Below are positions 45,416-56,437 of a stretch of 64,000 nt of DNA, one piece after another. Under the pieces are notes generated by a model. It searched no databases, was not told where the DNA came from, and was given only the letters and a program-made list of their open reading frames with translations. Each line of letters begins with the position of its first letter. Within the stretch, counting starts at the first letter, position 1. This DNA is from Verrucomicrobiaceae bacterium (GTDB lineage Bacteria; Verrucomicrobiota; Verrucomicrobiia; Verrucomicrobiales; Akkermansiaceae), in contig JAIXQH010000044.1 of assembly GCA_027484055.1 (NCBI GenBank), forward strand, positions 124,001-188,000, in the 5' to 3' direction. Both the position numbers and the translations under genes were made by a program.

Positions 45416-47222
45416 GACTTTTTCCGTGTCTTGCGAGGTTCAGCTGCCAGGCGCGTATGTTATAACGGCCACGGCCACGGGTTTTGAGCTGGGTGAGTAG
45501 CGTGTCTAATTCCGCAATAGCCGCCGTGCAGCCAGCCGCATCTGGAGGAAATCCCCCAAAAACACTCCCGCTGAGATGTTTGTAATCCGCGAGGTAATCT
45601 CGCGCGAGCCCTTGGTAGGTGCCGAGCAGCGCTTCGTCTTTGGCCAATTCTGCATCAGCGACGGCTTGAAAAAATGGAGCGGCCTCGTTGAGAAGTCCTT
45701 GATCCCAATTTTTCATTCCCGCCAGCATCCAGCCCATCACCCGGGAGGCGTCCTTCGCCGAGGTATCGAGATTCTTTGCCGGAATCGCAGGAATCGCTTG
45801 GACTTGTTTTAAAAGAGCCAGCAGATATTCACCCAGACGTGATTCAGCAGGAACTGATTCACAATGAGTTACCGCAGCCGCGGCCAAGGATCTTGCCGCC
45901 TCGGATTGACCGTCCATGAAGCTTACCAAAACGGCTTCCACGCCTGCCCAGCTCCGAGTGGGTTCTTGCAAATCCGGGTTTGCCACCAGTTTCCTAAATC
46001 CCTCAGCCGCTTTCGAGAAATCACGAGACTCCACCGCAGCTCGTGCTTCTCGATAGCTCCTTGCGATATCGATCGCCGCAGATGGATCTGACTCTGGAAG
46101 AACAGGCGCACTGGCAACAACCGTGGGTGAAACCACTGGCGGCACGACCTCACGAGTGAACCACCAACCAGCCAACCCAAGCACTGCCAAGGATACGAGA
46201 CAAGCGGCAGCGACTCGAATGGTGGTTTGTTGCTTCTTCTTCGCACTTCGCCTCGCAGATTTCGTAACCGTCTCTGAACGATCCCCCCCGGTCGACAAGT
46301 GCTTTAGCGCCAGCTCCAGCTTGGAAATCATCTCATCATAAGACGAAAACCTCGCCTGTGGTTGATACGCCATCGCCCGTTCAACAATCCGGCAAGTCTC
46401 AAGAGTCAGTTGCGGGTTCACCGTGCTGAGTGACACCACACGCTGCTTCGCCAGCCGCAGAGCGGTGGTGTCCATCGTTTCTTCACCACAAGACGGCACC
46501 CCTGCTAGGGCATGGTAGAGAGTCGCGCCGAAGGCATAAATATCCGCACGGAAGTCCTCGGGCGCGCCTTCGATGGTCTCAGGCGGCACATAATACGGAG
46601 TCGCCCAGACCTCGGTGGCCTGTGCCTGCCCTCCCTGGGTCACTAGCGCCAAGCCGAAGTCCACCAACTTTGCATGGCCCTCGGCATCGAGTAAGATATT
46701 TCCCGGTTTCACATCGCGGTGGATCAGTCCGGCGGCTTGCGCAGCTCTGAGACCCTGGGCGATCTCGATGGCGAGCGGGAGCATTTCCAGTTCCGGGATT
46801 TTCCCACGCTCACGGATTTGATGCTCGAAATGCCCGCCTGGCACCAACTCCATCGCGATGTAAAGGCGATCAAACGCCTTGCCCGTTCGCAACACTCGCA
46901 CGACATGCGGGTGACTGAAGGAGGCCGTGATTCTCGCCTCTTCCTCAAATGCGATGATCCGCCGCTCATCCGCAGAAAACTCCTCACTGAGGATTTTCAA
47001 AGCCACTTCCCGGTTCAAGGTCTTGTCCTTGGCGACGAAAACCATGCTCATGCCTCCAACCGCATGCCGGCTGACCAAGGTGTAAGGGCCAAATTCTCGT
47101 TTCACCCGTGTCTCTGCCTGACAGGCTGGGCAGACCACCCGGGAAAACGGAGCCACCGCAGAAACATCCATCGCACTTTCACAAGAATCACAATAGGCGA
47201 TGGTCTCTGAGCACTCTGGCAT
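45399..47222 (-). CDS. Membrane-bound Ser/Thr protein kinase with N-terminal zinc ribbon
   Basis: The 607 residues begin with a four-cysteine zinc ribbon ('YCDSCESA' and 'VCPACQAE'). A Hanks-type kinase domain follows (~45-300): Gly-loop 'AVGGMSMVF', 'VALKIL', catalytic loop 'HRDVKPGNILL', 'DFG' and 'ATPYYVPPE'. A basic linker and one membrane helix (~335-357, 'AACLVSLAVLGLAGWWF') lead to a ~240-residue outer domain that is helical and TPR-like. A signalling kinase with an extracytoplasmic sensor is inferred; no target is evident. Confidence 0.87.
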   Translation of the reverse strand: MPECSETIAYCDSCESAMDVSAVAPFSRVVCPACQAETRVKREFGPYTLVSRHAVGGMSMVFVAKDKTLNREVALKILSEEFSADERRIIAFEEEARITASFSHPHVVRVLRTGKAFDRLYIAMELVPGGHFEHQIRERGKIPELEMLPLAIEIAQGLRAAQAAGLIHRDVKPGNILLDAEGHAKLVDFGLALVTQGGQAQATEVWATPYYVPPETIEGAPEDFRADIYAFGATLYHALAGVPSCGEETMDTTALRLAKQRVVSLSTVNPQLTLETCRIVERAMAYQPQARFSSYDEMISKLELALKHLSTGGDRSETVTKSARRSAKKKQQTTIRVAAACLVSLAVLGLAGWWFTREVVPPVVSPTVVASAPVLPESDPSAAIDIARSYREARAAVESRDFSKAAEGFRKLVANPDLQEPTRSWAGVEAVLVSFMDGQSEAARSLAAAAVTHCESVPAESRLGEYLLALLKQVQAIPAIPAKNLDTSAKDASRVMGWMLAGMKNWDQGLLNEAAPFFQAVADAELAKDEALLGTYQGLARDYLADYKHLSGSVFGGFPPDAAGCTAAIAELDTLLTQLKTRGRGRYNIRAWQLNLARHGKSLTESK

Positions 47223-47299
47223 GAGCCAGTTCTATCCATCTCAAGAGCTCCTGCAAACTTGAAACTTGCTGCAATGGCTCATCCGGTGAGAATTAGCGC

Positions 47300-48229
47300 G
47301 TGGAAATCCTTGTTGAAGAATGTCCGGGCGAGCGCATCGACGCTTTTCTCGCAGCCCGTCTCGCGGACTTGTCGCGCTCTCGTATTCAGGCACTCATCCG
47401 TGAGCAATACATCCAAATCAACGGCCACCCCGCCAAGCCACGCGACGGGGTAAAAATCGGGGATCGTATCACCGTCATCCTGCCCGAAGCCGTACCGCTT
47501 AATGCGGAAGCCCAAGACATCCCGCTGGAAATCCTTTTCGAAGATGATGACATGGTCGTGCTGAATAAAGCCCACGGCATCGTGGTTCACCCGGCACCGG
47601 GAAATCCAGACGGCACCCTCGTGAATGCTCTCTTGCACCACTGCCAGGGGAAACTCTCTGGGATCGGCGGCGTCGAACGACCCGGGATCGTCCATCGCTT
47701 GGATAAAGACACGTCGGGCTGCATTGTCGTGGCGAAATCTGACGTCGCCCACCAATCACTCGTCGGGCAATTCGCGGGACGGACCATGGAAAAACTCTAC
47801 CTCGCCGTCACTCAGGGCATTCCAAAACCCGAGAAAGATACGATTTTCACCCACATCGGTCGGCACCCGGTGAATCGCCAGAAAATGGCCGTCGTCAATC
47901 CACCTGGCGGTAAATCTGCCATCACCGACTACGAAATCCTCGCCGCAGACGCCGCCACCCTCACCTCACTCGTGCTCTGCCACTTGCACACCGGACGCAC
48001 CCATCAAATCCGGGTCCACCTCCACCACAAAGGCACGCCGCTCGTCGGGGATCCGATCTATGGCAAACCCAGCAAAACATCCGAGCAAACCGGACGCTTG
48101 ATGCTCCATGCCTGGCGCCTCACGCTGGATCATCCCGTTTCCCATGAGCGGCTTCACTTTGAAGCGCCGATCCCCCAAGAATACCTGCACTGGCTCAGCC
48201 TTCCCACCTCCAAGCCACTCCCCATTTAA
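47300..48229 (+). CDS. rluD: Large-subunit-type pseudouridine synthase (RluA/RluD family)
   Basis: From the GTG at 47300 there are 309 residues: an N-terminal S4 domain ('ERIDAFLAARLADLSRSRIQALIREQYIQING'), 'VVLNKAHGIVVHPAPG', the catalytic motif 'GIVHRLDKDTSGCIVVAK', and 'LHTGRTHQIRVHLHHKGTPLVGDPIYG'. This is the standard RluD layout for 23S rRNA modification; RluC-type specificity is possible. Confidence 0.9.
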   Translation: MEILVEECPGERIDAFLAARLADLSRSRIQALIREQYIQINGHPAKPRDGVKIGDRITVILPEAVPLNAEAQDIPLEILFEDDDMVVLNKAHGIVVHPAPGNPDGTLVNALLHHCQGKLSGIGGVERPGIVHRLDKDTSGCIVVAKSDVAHQSLVGQFAGRTMEKLYLAVTQGIPKPEKDTIFTHIGRHPVNRQKMAVVNPPGGKSAITDYEILAADAATLTSLVLCHLHTGRTHQIRVHLHHKGTPLVGDPIYGKPSKTSEQTGRLMLHAWRLTLDHPVSHERLHFEAPIPQEYLHWLSLPTSKPLPI

Positions 48230-48245
48230 CTCCATTTCACCCACC

Positions 48246-48500
48246 ATGACCGACGACCTTCTGCCCGATCTCATCGCCGCTGTAGAGCAGCAACTCCTCT
48301 CCCCAGAGACGCCTTACGTGGCCAAGACCTTTGACCGCCTCTGCCAAGTCGGTCTCGATCCCACCGAAGCGAAAACCCAGATCGCCCTCTGCCTCGGTGA
48401 GGAAATGGACAAAATTCTAAGCACCCGGAAACCCTTCGACGAAAAATCCTACCGCAGCGCCTTAGACTCCTTGCCTCTTCCCGACGAGGAAGCCGTCTAA
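48246..48500 (+). CDS. Small acidic hypothetical protein
   Basis: The ATG at 48246 gives 84 residues ('MTDDLLPDLIAAVEQQLLSPETPYVAKTFDRL'), acidic and mostly helical with no membrane segment. It is 16 bases after rluD on the same strand and precedes a terminator hairpin. The track shows a longer start at 48108, inside rluD. No family is recognised. Confidence 0.6.
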   Translation: MTDDLLPDLIAAVEQQLLSPETPYVAKTFDRLCQVGLDPTEAKTQIALCLGEEMDKILSTRKPFDEKSYRSALDSLPLPDEEAV

Positions 48501-48508
48501 TGCGAAAA

Positions 48509-48537
48509 GCGCCATGGACCTCTCGATCCATGACGCT
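48509..48537. terminator. Hairpin between convergent genes, probable two-way terminator
   Basis: An 11-bp stem AGCGCCATGGA/TCCATGACGCT (one G-U type pair) lies between the convergent small hypothetical and the DUF6941-like gene. On the minus strand it is followed by CTTTTC, so it serves that gene best. Confidence 0.5.
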
Positions 48538-48563
48538 ATGTGAGTGTCGATTTCGCGAATGGT

Positions 48564-48995
48564 TTACGCCACTTGAGTCTCGCCGTTCGGGCCTTGTGAG
48601 ACCTGCACGATGCGCAGCGGCAGGCGAACCAGAATCTCGCCATCGCAACCGATGTCGATGGAGTAAATACCAGCTTCTTCAAAGCGGAGGCCCTGCAAGT
48701 TCATGATGATATTGCGGGTCAGGAAGGGCACATTTTTCGGAAGTTGCACGTCGAACTCAGGCTCGATCGGCATGTTGTTCGGGTCGAGCGACTCGCCGTC
48801 CTCGTTGATGATATTGATCGAGAGCTTGTGGCGGCCAGCGTCCTCGGGCGTGAAGCAGAAACGCATCGCCAACGAGCATGAGGGATGCACCACTGGCACA
48901 GCGCGTGCAGCCAGCGTGTCGAAAGTTCCGGAAATGACGAGCTTGCCGTTATAATCAGCCGCGAAGTCACAGAGAGTAGCGATTTGAATGTCCAT
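48564..48995 (-). CDS. DUF6941-like small protein
   Basis: The ATG at 48995 gives 143 residues ('MDIQIATLCDFAADYNGKLVISGTFDTLAA'), all-beta in appearance, with 'CSLAMRFCFTPEDAGRHKLSINIINEDGESL' and a C-terminal 'RLPLRIVQV'. This resembles DUF6941-type proteins, whose function is not known; recognition is by general similarity and could be wrong. The track's start at 49046 adds 17 weakly supported residues. It faces away from the origin-like region. Confidence 0.6.
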   Translation of the reverse strand: MDIQIATLCDFAADYNGKLVISGTFDTLAARAVPVVHPSCSLAMRFCFTPEDAGRHKLSINIINEDGESLDPNNMPIEPEFDVQLPKNVPFLTRNIIMNLQGLRFEEAGIYSIDIGCDGEILVRLPLRIVQVSQGPNGETQVA

Positions 48996-49139
48996 GGTGG
49001 GATTTGTGGGATGGATAGATGCCTGACACACCCATTGGTGCGACAAGGGCGTCTTGTCTGAACGGAAGACGAGCGAGCGTAAAGCTCAAAGAATCGACTC
49101 GATTTCACCACTCGCTGGAATCCGCCCCCGGCGCGCTAA

Positions 49140-49660
49140 ACGCTTCGTGTCCATAATTTCCACTTTTTTTTGCGGGAATCGTCTCACCCCTTGATTTTTA
49201 AGGCACATAGAACGGTGAAAATTCACTTTTCCCCAAGTTATTCACATCGGGATTCTTAACTAGTTCACAGAATACTCATGCCAAGACTCATGGAGAAAAT
49301 CAGGGAACAATGACCCCAAATCTCCTGAAAACTCCTTGTGAATAACTTGGCTATAACCCATCACTCAGGATCGAAATTTTCATAAGTGACTATTTAGCAA
49401 CGACTTAAAACCAATCGATCGTTTAAAGCCATAAAATAAATGCTCACAACTTCCATCGAGTCCCCGCGAAGCGATTCTTAAAAATCAGATCCTTGTGTGA
49501 CAAGACCCCTCACCCGACTGTGACAAAACCAAGGACTTGCGGTGATTCTCACAAGTTATTCACAAACCCCTGACAGCTGAGGCAACTTTGCGTGATTGAC
49601 CAAAAATTTGGCGAAGCAATTGCTTTTGACCACCCGTTACCAATGCCCTACACGCTCTGG
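49140..49660. other. Gene-free region with DnaA-box cluster, candidate replication origin
   Basis: About 680 bases (48996-49681) hold no gene. Inside, the 12-mer AAGTTATTCACA occurs three times: 49235-49246 (+), 49337-49348 (-) and 49553-49564 (+). Each contains TTATTCACA, a perfect match to the DnaA-box consensus TTATNCACA. Near-matches also occur, such as TAGTTCACA at ~49260 and TTTGTCACA on the minus strand at ~49520. An AT-rich stretch lies between boxes two and three (49375-49440, including GATCGTTTAAAG and ATAAAATAAA). This is how bacterial origins are built, but the same boxes could form a DnaA- or other protein-controlled promoter for icd. Confidence 0.5.
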
Positions 49661-49672
49661 CGCATCCAATAA

Positions 49673-51910
<2,238 letters not shown>

Positions 51911-51942
51911 TTTTGTAGGGGCTTTCCTACCTGTCTTTCATG

Positions 51943-51980
51943 ACCCACCCGATCCCCGTGATCCGGTGGGTTTTCTTTTT
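51943..51980 (+). terminator. Rho-independent terminator of icd
   Basis: A 12-bp stem ACCCACCCGATC/GATCCGGTGGGT (one mismatch) with a five-base loop is followed by TTTTCTTTTT, 32 bases after the icd stop codon. Confidence 0.88.
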
Positions 51981-52044
51981 CAAGATCCCTACCTACCAAA
52001 GGTTCTGGGTTGAACATTTAGGAAATCCAAAGTATCGGTGACCA

Positions 52045-53465
52045 ATGCATCCTCTCATGAGACAGACAGCGGGCGCTGGATTCGCGGCACTGCTCGGAAT
52101 TTCGCTCACCGCTTGTCAGAAACGCGGGAAGGAAACCGCCAAGGCTGACCTTCTCGAAGCGGGCTATCAATTCACCCAAGCCGACTGGTTCCGAGCCGCC
52201 CACCAGAATGACGTGCTGGCGCTCAAGAAGTTCACCGCAGGGAAATTCCCAGCAGACACCCGTCAGGCTAACGGGGACTCAGCCCTTCACGAAAGCGCCA
52301 CCAGCGGCGCCGAAGCCGCTGCCGACTATTTGCTCAAGTGCGGACTCCCCATCGACTCACTCGGAGCGGACGACTCCACCCCTCTCATGAGTGCCATCGC
52401 CAAGGTGCGAATCCGAAATTGAAAAATCGCCAAGGATTCAGCCCACTCATGCTCGCCGTGCAACAAGGCCACCCCGGCTCTGTCACCGAGCTGGCCGCCC
52501 ACACCCGTGAAGACCTCGATCCTGCGCTCCTGCTCGCCGCGCTCGTCGGTAAGGCCGCCGTCATCGACTCGCTCACCAATTTCGGAGCCTCCATCCACAC
52601 CCGCATGCAAGACGGTCGCACCCCACTCATGATCGCTGCGGAAAATGGCCATACCGAGTGTGTCACCCTGCTGCTCGACATCGGCTCCAGCCGCCTCGCG
52701 ACGGATTCCAGCGGACGCACGGCGGCCGACATCGCCACCGCTGCCGGGTTTCCAGAGATCGCGGCCCAACTCAATCGCGAGCCACTCCCCAGCGAACTCG
52801 CCCTGGAATCCCCTGCGGAAATCGCCACCACCATGGAGCACCTCGTGGACGCAGCGAGCGAACCCACCGCCCCACCAAGAGTGAGACCTAGCCCCGCCCG
52901 AAGCCTTGCCGGCGTCACGCTGAGCAAGTCCAACACGGTGCCAAAATCAGCCAGCAGCCCCAGCACTGCCGCTGAAGAATTCACATCCCCGCCGCTCATC
53001 ATGCGCAGCTACCGCGAGCGAGAAGTCCCTCTCCAAGTCAAGTCCGTGCAGGGCGAAACGGCCACCCTCAGCCTCCCTGGCAAATCCGCGCGCCAGATCA
53101 CCGTTCACGCCGGAGACACCATTCCCGGTTCCATACTCACCGTCGTGCGAGTCCACCGACGCATGGAAATCAGCAAGGTCAACCCAGACGGCAGCGCAGA
53201 AATTTCCACCGTGCAAGTCCGCGACACCCGCAGCGGCCAGACTCGCGAGTGGATCGCCGGTGTGCCCTCGACCGCGCATGACCCCAGCGCCCTTGTCGAG
53301 GACGCCACGACCGGGCAACGCTACATCGCCTCACCCGGCCAACATTTCAAAGGCGCGGATGGAGCCGAGTATTTCATTTCCGATGTCCGCCCGAATCAGC
53401 TCGTCATTCAAGAAATGGCGAGCGGTGCCGTTCAGACGATCCCCTTGCGTGGACCACGTGGTTAA
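52045..53465 (+). pseudogene. Ankyrin-repeat lipoprotein gene broken by a frameshifting deletion
   Basis: The first frame (52045-52422) encodes a lipoprotein signal ('LLGISLTAC') and ankyrin repeats up to 'DDSTPLMSAIAK', then ends in 'VRIRN' and a stop. The +2-shifted frame continues at once with 'GANPKLKNRQGFSPLMLAVQQGHPGSV' and further ankyrin repeats ('DGRTPLMIAAENGHTECVTLLL'), then a beta-rich C-terminal domain to 53465. Between 'SAIAK' and 'GANP' an ankyrin repeat normally has about a dozen more residues, so a deletion of a non-multiple of three bases explains both the short repeat and the shift. No slippery sequence is seen. Confidence 0.75.
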
Positions 53466-53480
53466 GATACGGCTCTGCTT

Positions 53481-53939
53481 ATGGATTCTGCTACCCTGAC
53501 TGAGCACGGCGAGCCCGTTCGCCAATTTTCTGTGATGCTGCCCAACCGTGCAGGCGCTCTAGCCGCCATGGTGAAACTGCTGCGGACGTCCGCCATCGAG
53601 GTCATCGGCCTGAGTGTCCAGGACTCACGAGACGCCACCGTCGCGCGACTCGTCGTCTCAGACCCGGAAACGACCGAGCATCTCTTCATGGAAAAAGGCA
53701 TCCCCTACACCAGTTGTGAGTTGGTCGTCATCGCCATGCGCGAGGCCGGCCCAGGGCTGCTCCAGTGCCTAGATTCCCTCATGGTCGCGGAGACGAATAT
53801 CGATTTCGCCTACGCCCTGATGCCCAGCCCCGAAGGCCAGTCGATGCTCGCCATGCATGTCGAAGACTATGAATTCGCGCTCAGTGTGCTGCATCAGAGT
53901 GGTTTCAAGCTCATGTTTCAAGAAGACCTCAGCCGCTAG
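53481..53939 (+). CDS. Tandem ACT-domain protein
   Basis: The 152 residues form two ACT-like units: the first opens with 'VRQFSVMLPNRAGALAAMVKLLRTSAIEVIGLSVQDS', the second with 'CELVVIAMREAGPGLLQCLDSLMVAETNIDFAYALM'. ACT domains bind amino acids and regulate metabolism. There is no catalytic domain attached, so it is probably a free-standing regulatory protein. It begins 15 bases after the ankyrin pseudogene. Confidence 0.8.
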   Translation: MDSATLTEHGEPVRQFSVMLPNRAGALAAMVKLLRTSAIEVIGLSVQDSRDATVARLVVSDPETTEHLFMEKGIPYTSCELVVIAMREAGPGLLQCLDSLMVAETNIDFAYALMPSPEGQSMLAMHVEDYEFALSVLHQSGFKLMFQEDLSR

Positions 53940-53951
53940 ACAAGACAGGGA

Positions 53952-55079
53952 TTGCGCCCACCCGGCGGGACCGCTACCCCTTGGCGCAGCTCACCCCATA
54001 TTTTGGAAACACCTGCACCCGCCACTCCTGCTGCCACTTGGCTCATTCGCATTTCTGAAGTCTTCGCCGACATCGCCGGAGACATCCTCCAAGATCTAGG
54101 CGGTAAACTCTCCAAAAAGCTCGGCAGCGAGTATTACTTGATTCAGAGTCCGCAGTCCCCTGCCCTACGCAATTCACCAGCCGGGAAATTCATCCGCTGG
54201 AATCTTCCCGTCGAGCATGCATGGCCCTGCAACCCGGAAACGATGGAGGGCTTCGTCGAAAAAGCCGCGCAGGCCATGTTCAAGAAATTCGCCGCCCGCG
54301 AGCCACAGGCCCTTTTCATCGGCCAGCTCGATCCCAGCTCCACCGCCCGTTATTACAAAGCCCTCGCCTCTAACCTCCGCGGCCGCACCCTCCAACTCTT
54401 CCCCGCCAGCGTCGCCGCGCTGAAAGACGTCGAAGCCCAGCACAGCGAGCGCCCCACCCTCTTCTGCCTCGTCGGGAAAGAAGGCCTCTTCTGCGGCATG
54501 CACAGCCCACGCGCGGCGAACGGCTTCTACCCCGGCGGCACTAAATACATCAGCCAAAATTCCCCCGACACCATCAGCCGCGCCGGAGCCAAGGCTGCGG
54601 AAGCGCTGCACTATCTGCTCATGCATCACGCACCCCTCCGGAAAAAATCCCACTGGCTCGAACTCGGAGCCTGCCCCGGCGGCATGACCTCCGAACTCCT
54701 CAGCCGTGGCTACCAAGTCACCGCCATCGACCGCGCCCCGCTCGACAAACGCCTCGACGCCCACCCCGCACTTCAATTCGCCCTGCTCGACGTCGCCGCC
54801 TTCAAGCCGAACTCGCGCATGACCTACGACGCCATCCTCTGCGACATGAATGGCGACACCCACGACTCCATCTCCCAAGTCGCCCGCCTCGCCAAGCACC
54901 TCAGCCCCGGTGGCCTCGTCATTTTCACCCTAAAAACCGCAGGCGTCACCACCTACCCCGCGCTCAACGAACTCTATCAAAACGCCCTCGCCACCGCAGA
55001 GTCCGCAGGACTAAACCACCTCGCCACCACTCACCTCACCTACAACCGGCATGAGCTGACGGTGTTTTTCGTGAGGTGA
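53952..55079 (+). CDS. RlmM-like 23S rRNA ribose methyltransferase (FtsJ fold)
   Basis: No ATG is available near the N-terminus. The track starts at TTG 53952; a second TTG at 54003 would remove 17 residues and is equally plausible. The N-terminal ~190 residues are a THUMP-like/RlmM-type region ('KFIRWNLPVEHAWPCNPETMEGF'). The C-terminal half is a Rossmann methyltransferase with 'WLELGACPGGMTSELLSRGYQVTAIDRAPL', 'AILCDMNGD' and 'GGLVIFTLKTAG' (the family lysine). RlmM 2'-O-methylates a cytidine in 23S rRNA; the specific site here is inferred from family likeness. Confidence 0.8.
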   Translation: MRPPGGTATPWRSSPHILETPAPATPAATWLIRISEVFADIAGDILQDLGGKLSKKLGSEYYLIQSPQSPALRNSPAGKFIRWNLPVEHAWPCNPETMEGFVEKAAQAMFKKFAAREPQALFIGQLDPSSTARYYKALASNLRGRTLQLFPASVAALKDVEAQHSERPTLFCLVGKEGLFCGMHSPRAANGFYPGGTKYISQNSPDTISRAGAKAAEALHYLLMHHAPLRKKSHWLELGACPGGMTSELLSRGYQVTAIDRAPLDKRLDAHPALQFALLDVAAFKPNSRMTYDAILCDMNGDTHDSISQVARLAKHLSPGGLVIFTLKTAGVTTYPALNELYQNALATAESAGLNHLATTHLTYNRHELTVFFVR

Positions 55080-55160
55080 ATAACGAGAAGGGAATTTCAT
55101 TTCCTTTCTTCAAAACCCAAGCCTGCTGTGACAAAGAAAGGGGGTGCAATCCCCTTCTCC

Positions 55161-55412
55161 TTAGCCATCCATATGTTTGCAGTTGGATGCCAGATCACCC
55201 AGACCGCTGCTAGCCATGCCACACAAATCCGCGCTCTTTTCATAGAGACTCAGCGGAGTTTTGGAGGCCGCAGTTTTGAGTTTTTCCTTCAGGGCCTCAC
55301 GCAACAAGGCGGAGCGGCTGGTGTGCTTCGCGCGGTCCACCGCGGGAAGCCGTCTAAGCCGAGTTGAAAATCCCTCTTTCGCATCGCACGGACCTTTGGT
55401 AGGCTCCGCCAT
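55161..55412 (-). pseudogene. CopG-type antitoxin remnant
   Basis: From the ATG at 55412, 83 residues carry a ribbon-helix-helix-like core ('HTSRSALLREALKEKLKTAASK') and the common C-terminal pattern 'SLYEKSADLCGMASSGLGDLAS'. It stops in 'KHMDG' where relatives usually continue with a few more residues, and the N-terminal strand region is compressed ('FSTRLRRLPAVDRA'). No toxin gene follows. Its start codon overlaps that of the rightward antitoxin gene. Decay is likely but not certain. Confidence 0.45.
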
Positions 55413-55629
55413 GGTCTGTTTTGCAGATATCAAGAAACAAACCGCAGCGTTGCCGATCGAACAGAGAGCTTCACTGGCCAGTTTCTTGCTTCACTCGCTG
55501 CCCGAGCCGGATTACGACGTTTCGGACGAGGAAGTTGCTGAAAGGCTCCGGCAGCTGAAATCGGGCGAAGTCAGCACGATTTCCATGACACAGTTGCGCG
55601 ATGGTGTTTTTTCCGACCGGGGACGCTGA
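55411..55629 (+). CDS. Addiction-module antitoxin
   Basis: The 72-residue product from the ATG at 55411 has the helical N-terminus of the small antitoxins found before RelE/ParE toxins ('LPIEQRASLASFLLHSLPEPD') and a charged middle ('VSDEEVAERLRQLKSGEV'). Its TGA overlaps the toxin ATG by one base (TGATG), the usual arrangement of coupled pairs. The toxin partner is broken, so this antitoxin may be an orphan. Confidence 0.7.
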   Translation: MVCFADIKKQTAALPIEQRASLASFLLHSLPEPDYDVSDEEVAERLRQLKSGEVSTISMTQLRDGVFSDRGR

Positions 55630-55916
55630 TGCTGTGTTTTCACCCACAGGTCCGGCGCGACGTGAGCACCGCGATCCGCCACTACGACTCGATCAGCGAT
55701 GCGCTCGGTGACGATTTTTGGTCGAAATTCGAGCAGGCCTGCCTTCAAGTGGAAACTCATCCCGAGCGTTTCCACTTTGATCCCAGCGGCTGGCGACGCG
55801 CCAATCTCGAAAAATTTCCCTATCAGCTGCTGTTTTAAGAAGAACTCGACGGTGTGCGGATCATGACGCTGCGCCATGACCGCCGTAACCCTCGCTTCGG
55901 CCTGAAGCGAAAATAG
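55629..55916 (+). pseudogene. RelE/ParE-type toxin with an in-frame stop
   Basis: The frame reads 'VRRDVSTAIRHYDSISDALGDDFWSKFEQA' up to 'KFPYQLLF', meets TAA at 55836-55838, and continues in the same frame with 'EELDGVRIMTLRHDRRNPRFGLKRK' to a TAG at 55914-55916. The two parts together are a complete ParE/RelE-like toxin of about 95 residues, so a single nonsense mutation removed the last strand and C-terminus, where such toxins carry essential residues. Confidence 0.75.
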
Positions 55917-56118
55917 AACATTTATTTAAACGGCACCTCGCCTCCAAAACGGACCCTGAGATTCTGCTCACCAACTCGTCGGGAACTTTCAGGAAAATCG
56001 TCGTCATGATTGGCTGGTAATACCGATGGAGCTTTCAACCTCGGAAAAAGCGCTGGAAAGAAATCACGTTTTCACCTAAACATCTGCCCTGGTCGGCAAG
56101 ACTCGATCTTACCAACGC

Positions 56119-56331
56119 TTGGAAGACGAAGCTCTCCATCTCCCGCATACGGACCGTTCCCAACTCGCCAGTCGCCTGCTCGAAAGTCTGGAGGAGGAAC
56201 ATGAATTAAGTCCCGAGTGGCGGGAAGAATTGCAACGGCGGGTCGCGAGCATCGACACAGGCGAGGCGAAACTCATCCCTGCCGAAGACCTCTGGAGAGA
56301 AATCGGCCAACGTTTCGGCGCTGCTCTCTAA
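56119..56331 (+). CDS. Addiction-module antitoxin, second copy
   Basis: From a TTG at 56119 there are 70 residues ('LPHTDRSQLASRLLESLEEEHELSPEWREELQRRVASIDTGEAKLIPAEDLWREI'), the standard form of antitoxins with the 'LP...R..LA..LL.SL' pattern. The true start is unclear because no ATG lies close by. The toxin gene 106 bases downstream is frameshifted. Confidence 0.65.
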   Translation: MEDEALHLPHTDRSQLASRLLESLEEEHELSPEWREELQRRVASIDTGEAKLIPAEDLWREIGQRFGAAL

Positions 56332-56437
56332 TACCAAAATCCCTTCGCTTTCAGACTATTTTCGCTCTCTTCATCTGCGTTAATCCCGTTCATCTGCGGT
56401 TAAAAAATCTAAATTCTAAGTTACTTTGGTCTAAGTC

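Noticed and set aside
52338-53465. Independent ankyrin gene starting at GTG 52338
   Set aside because: Its first ~20 codons are the shifted reading of the upstream ankyrin gene and only the sequence after ~52405 is protein-like, so it is the 3' part of one broken gene.
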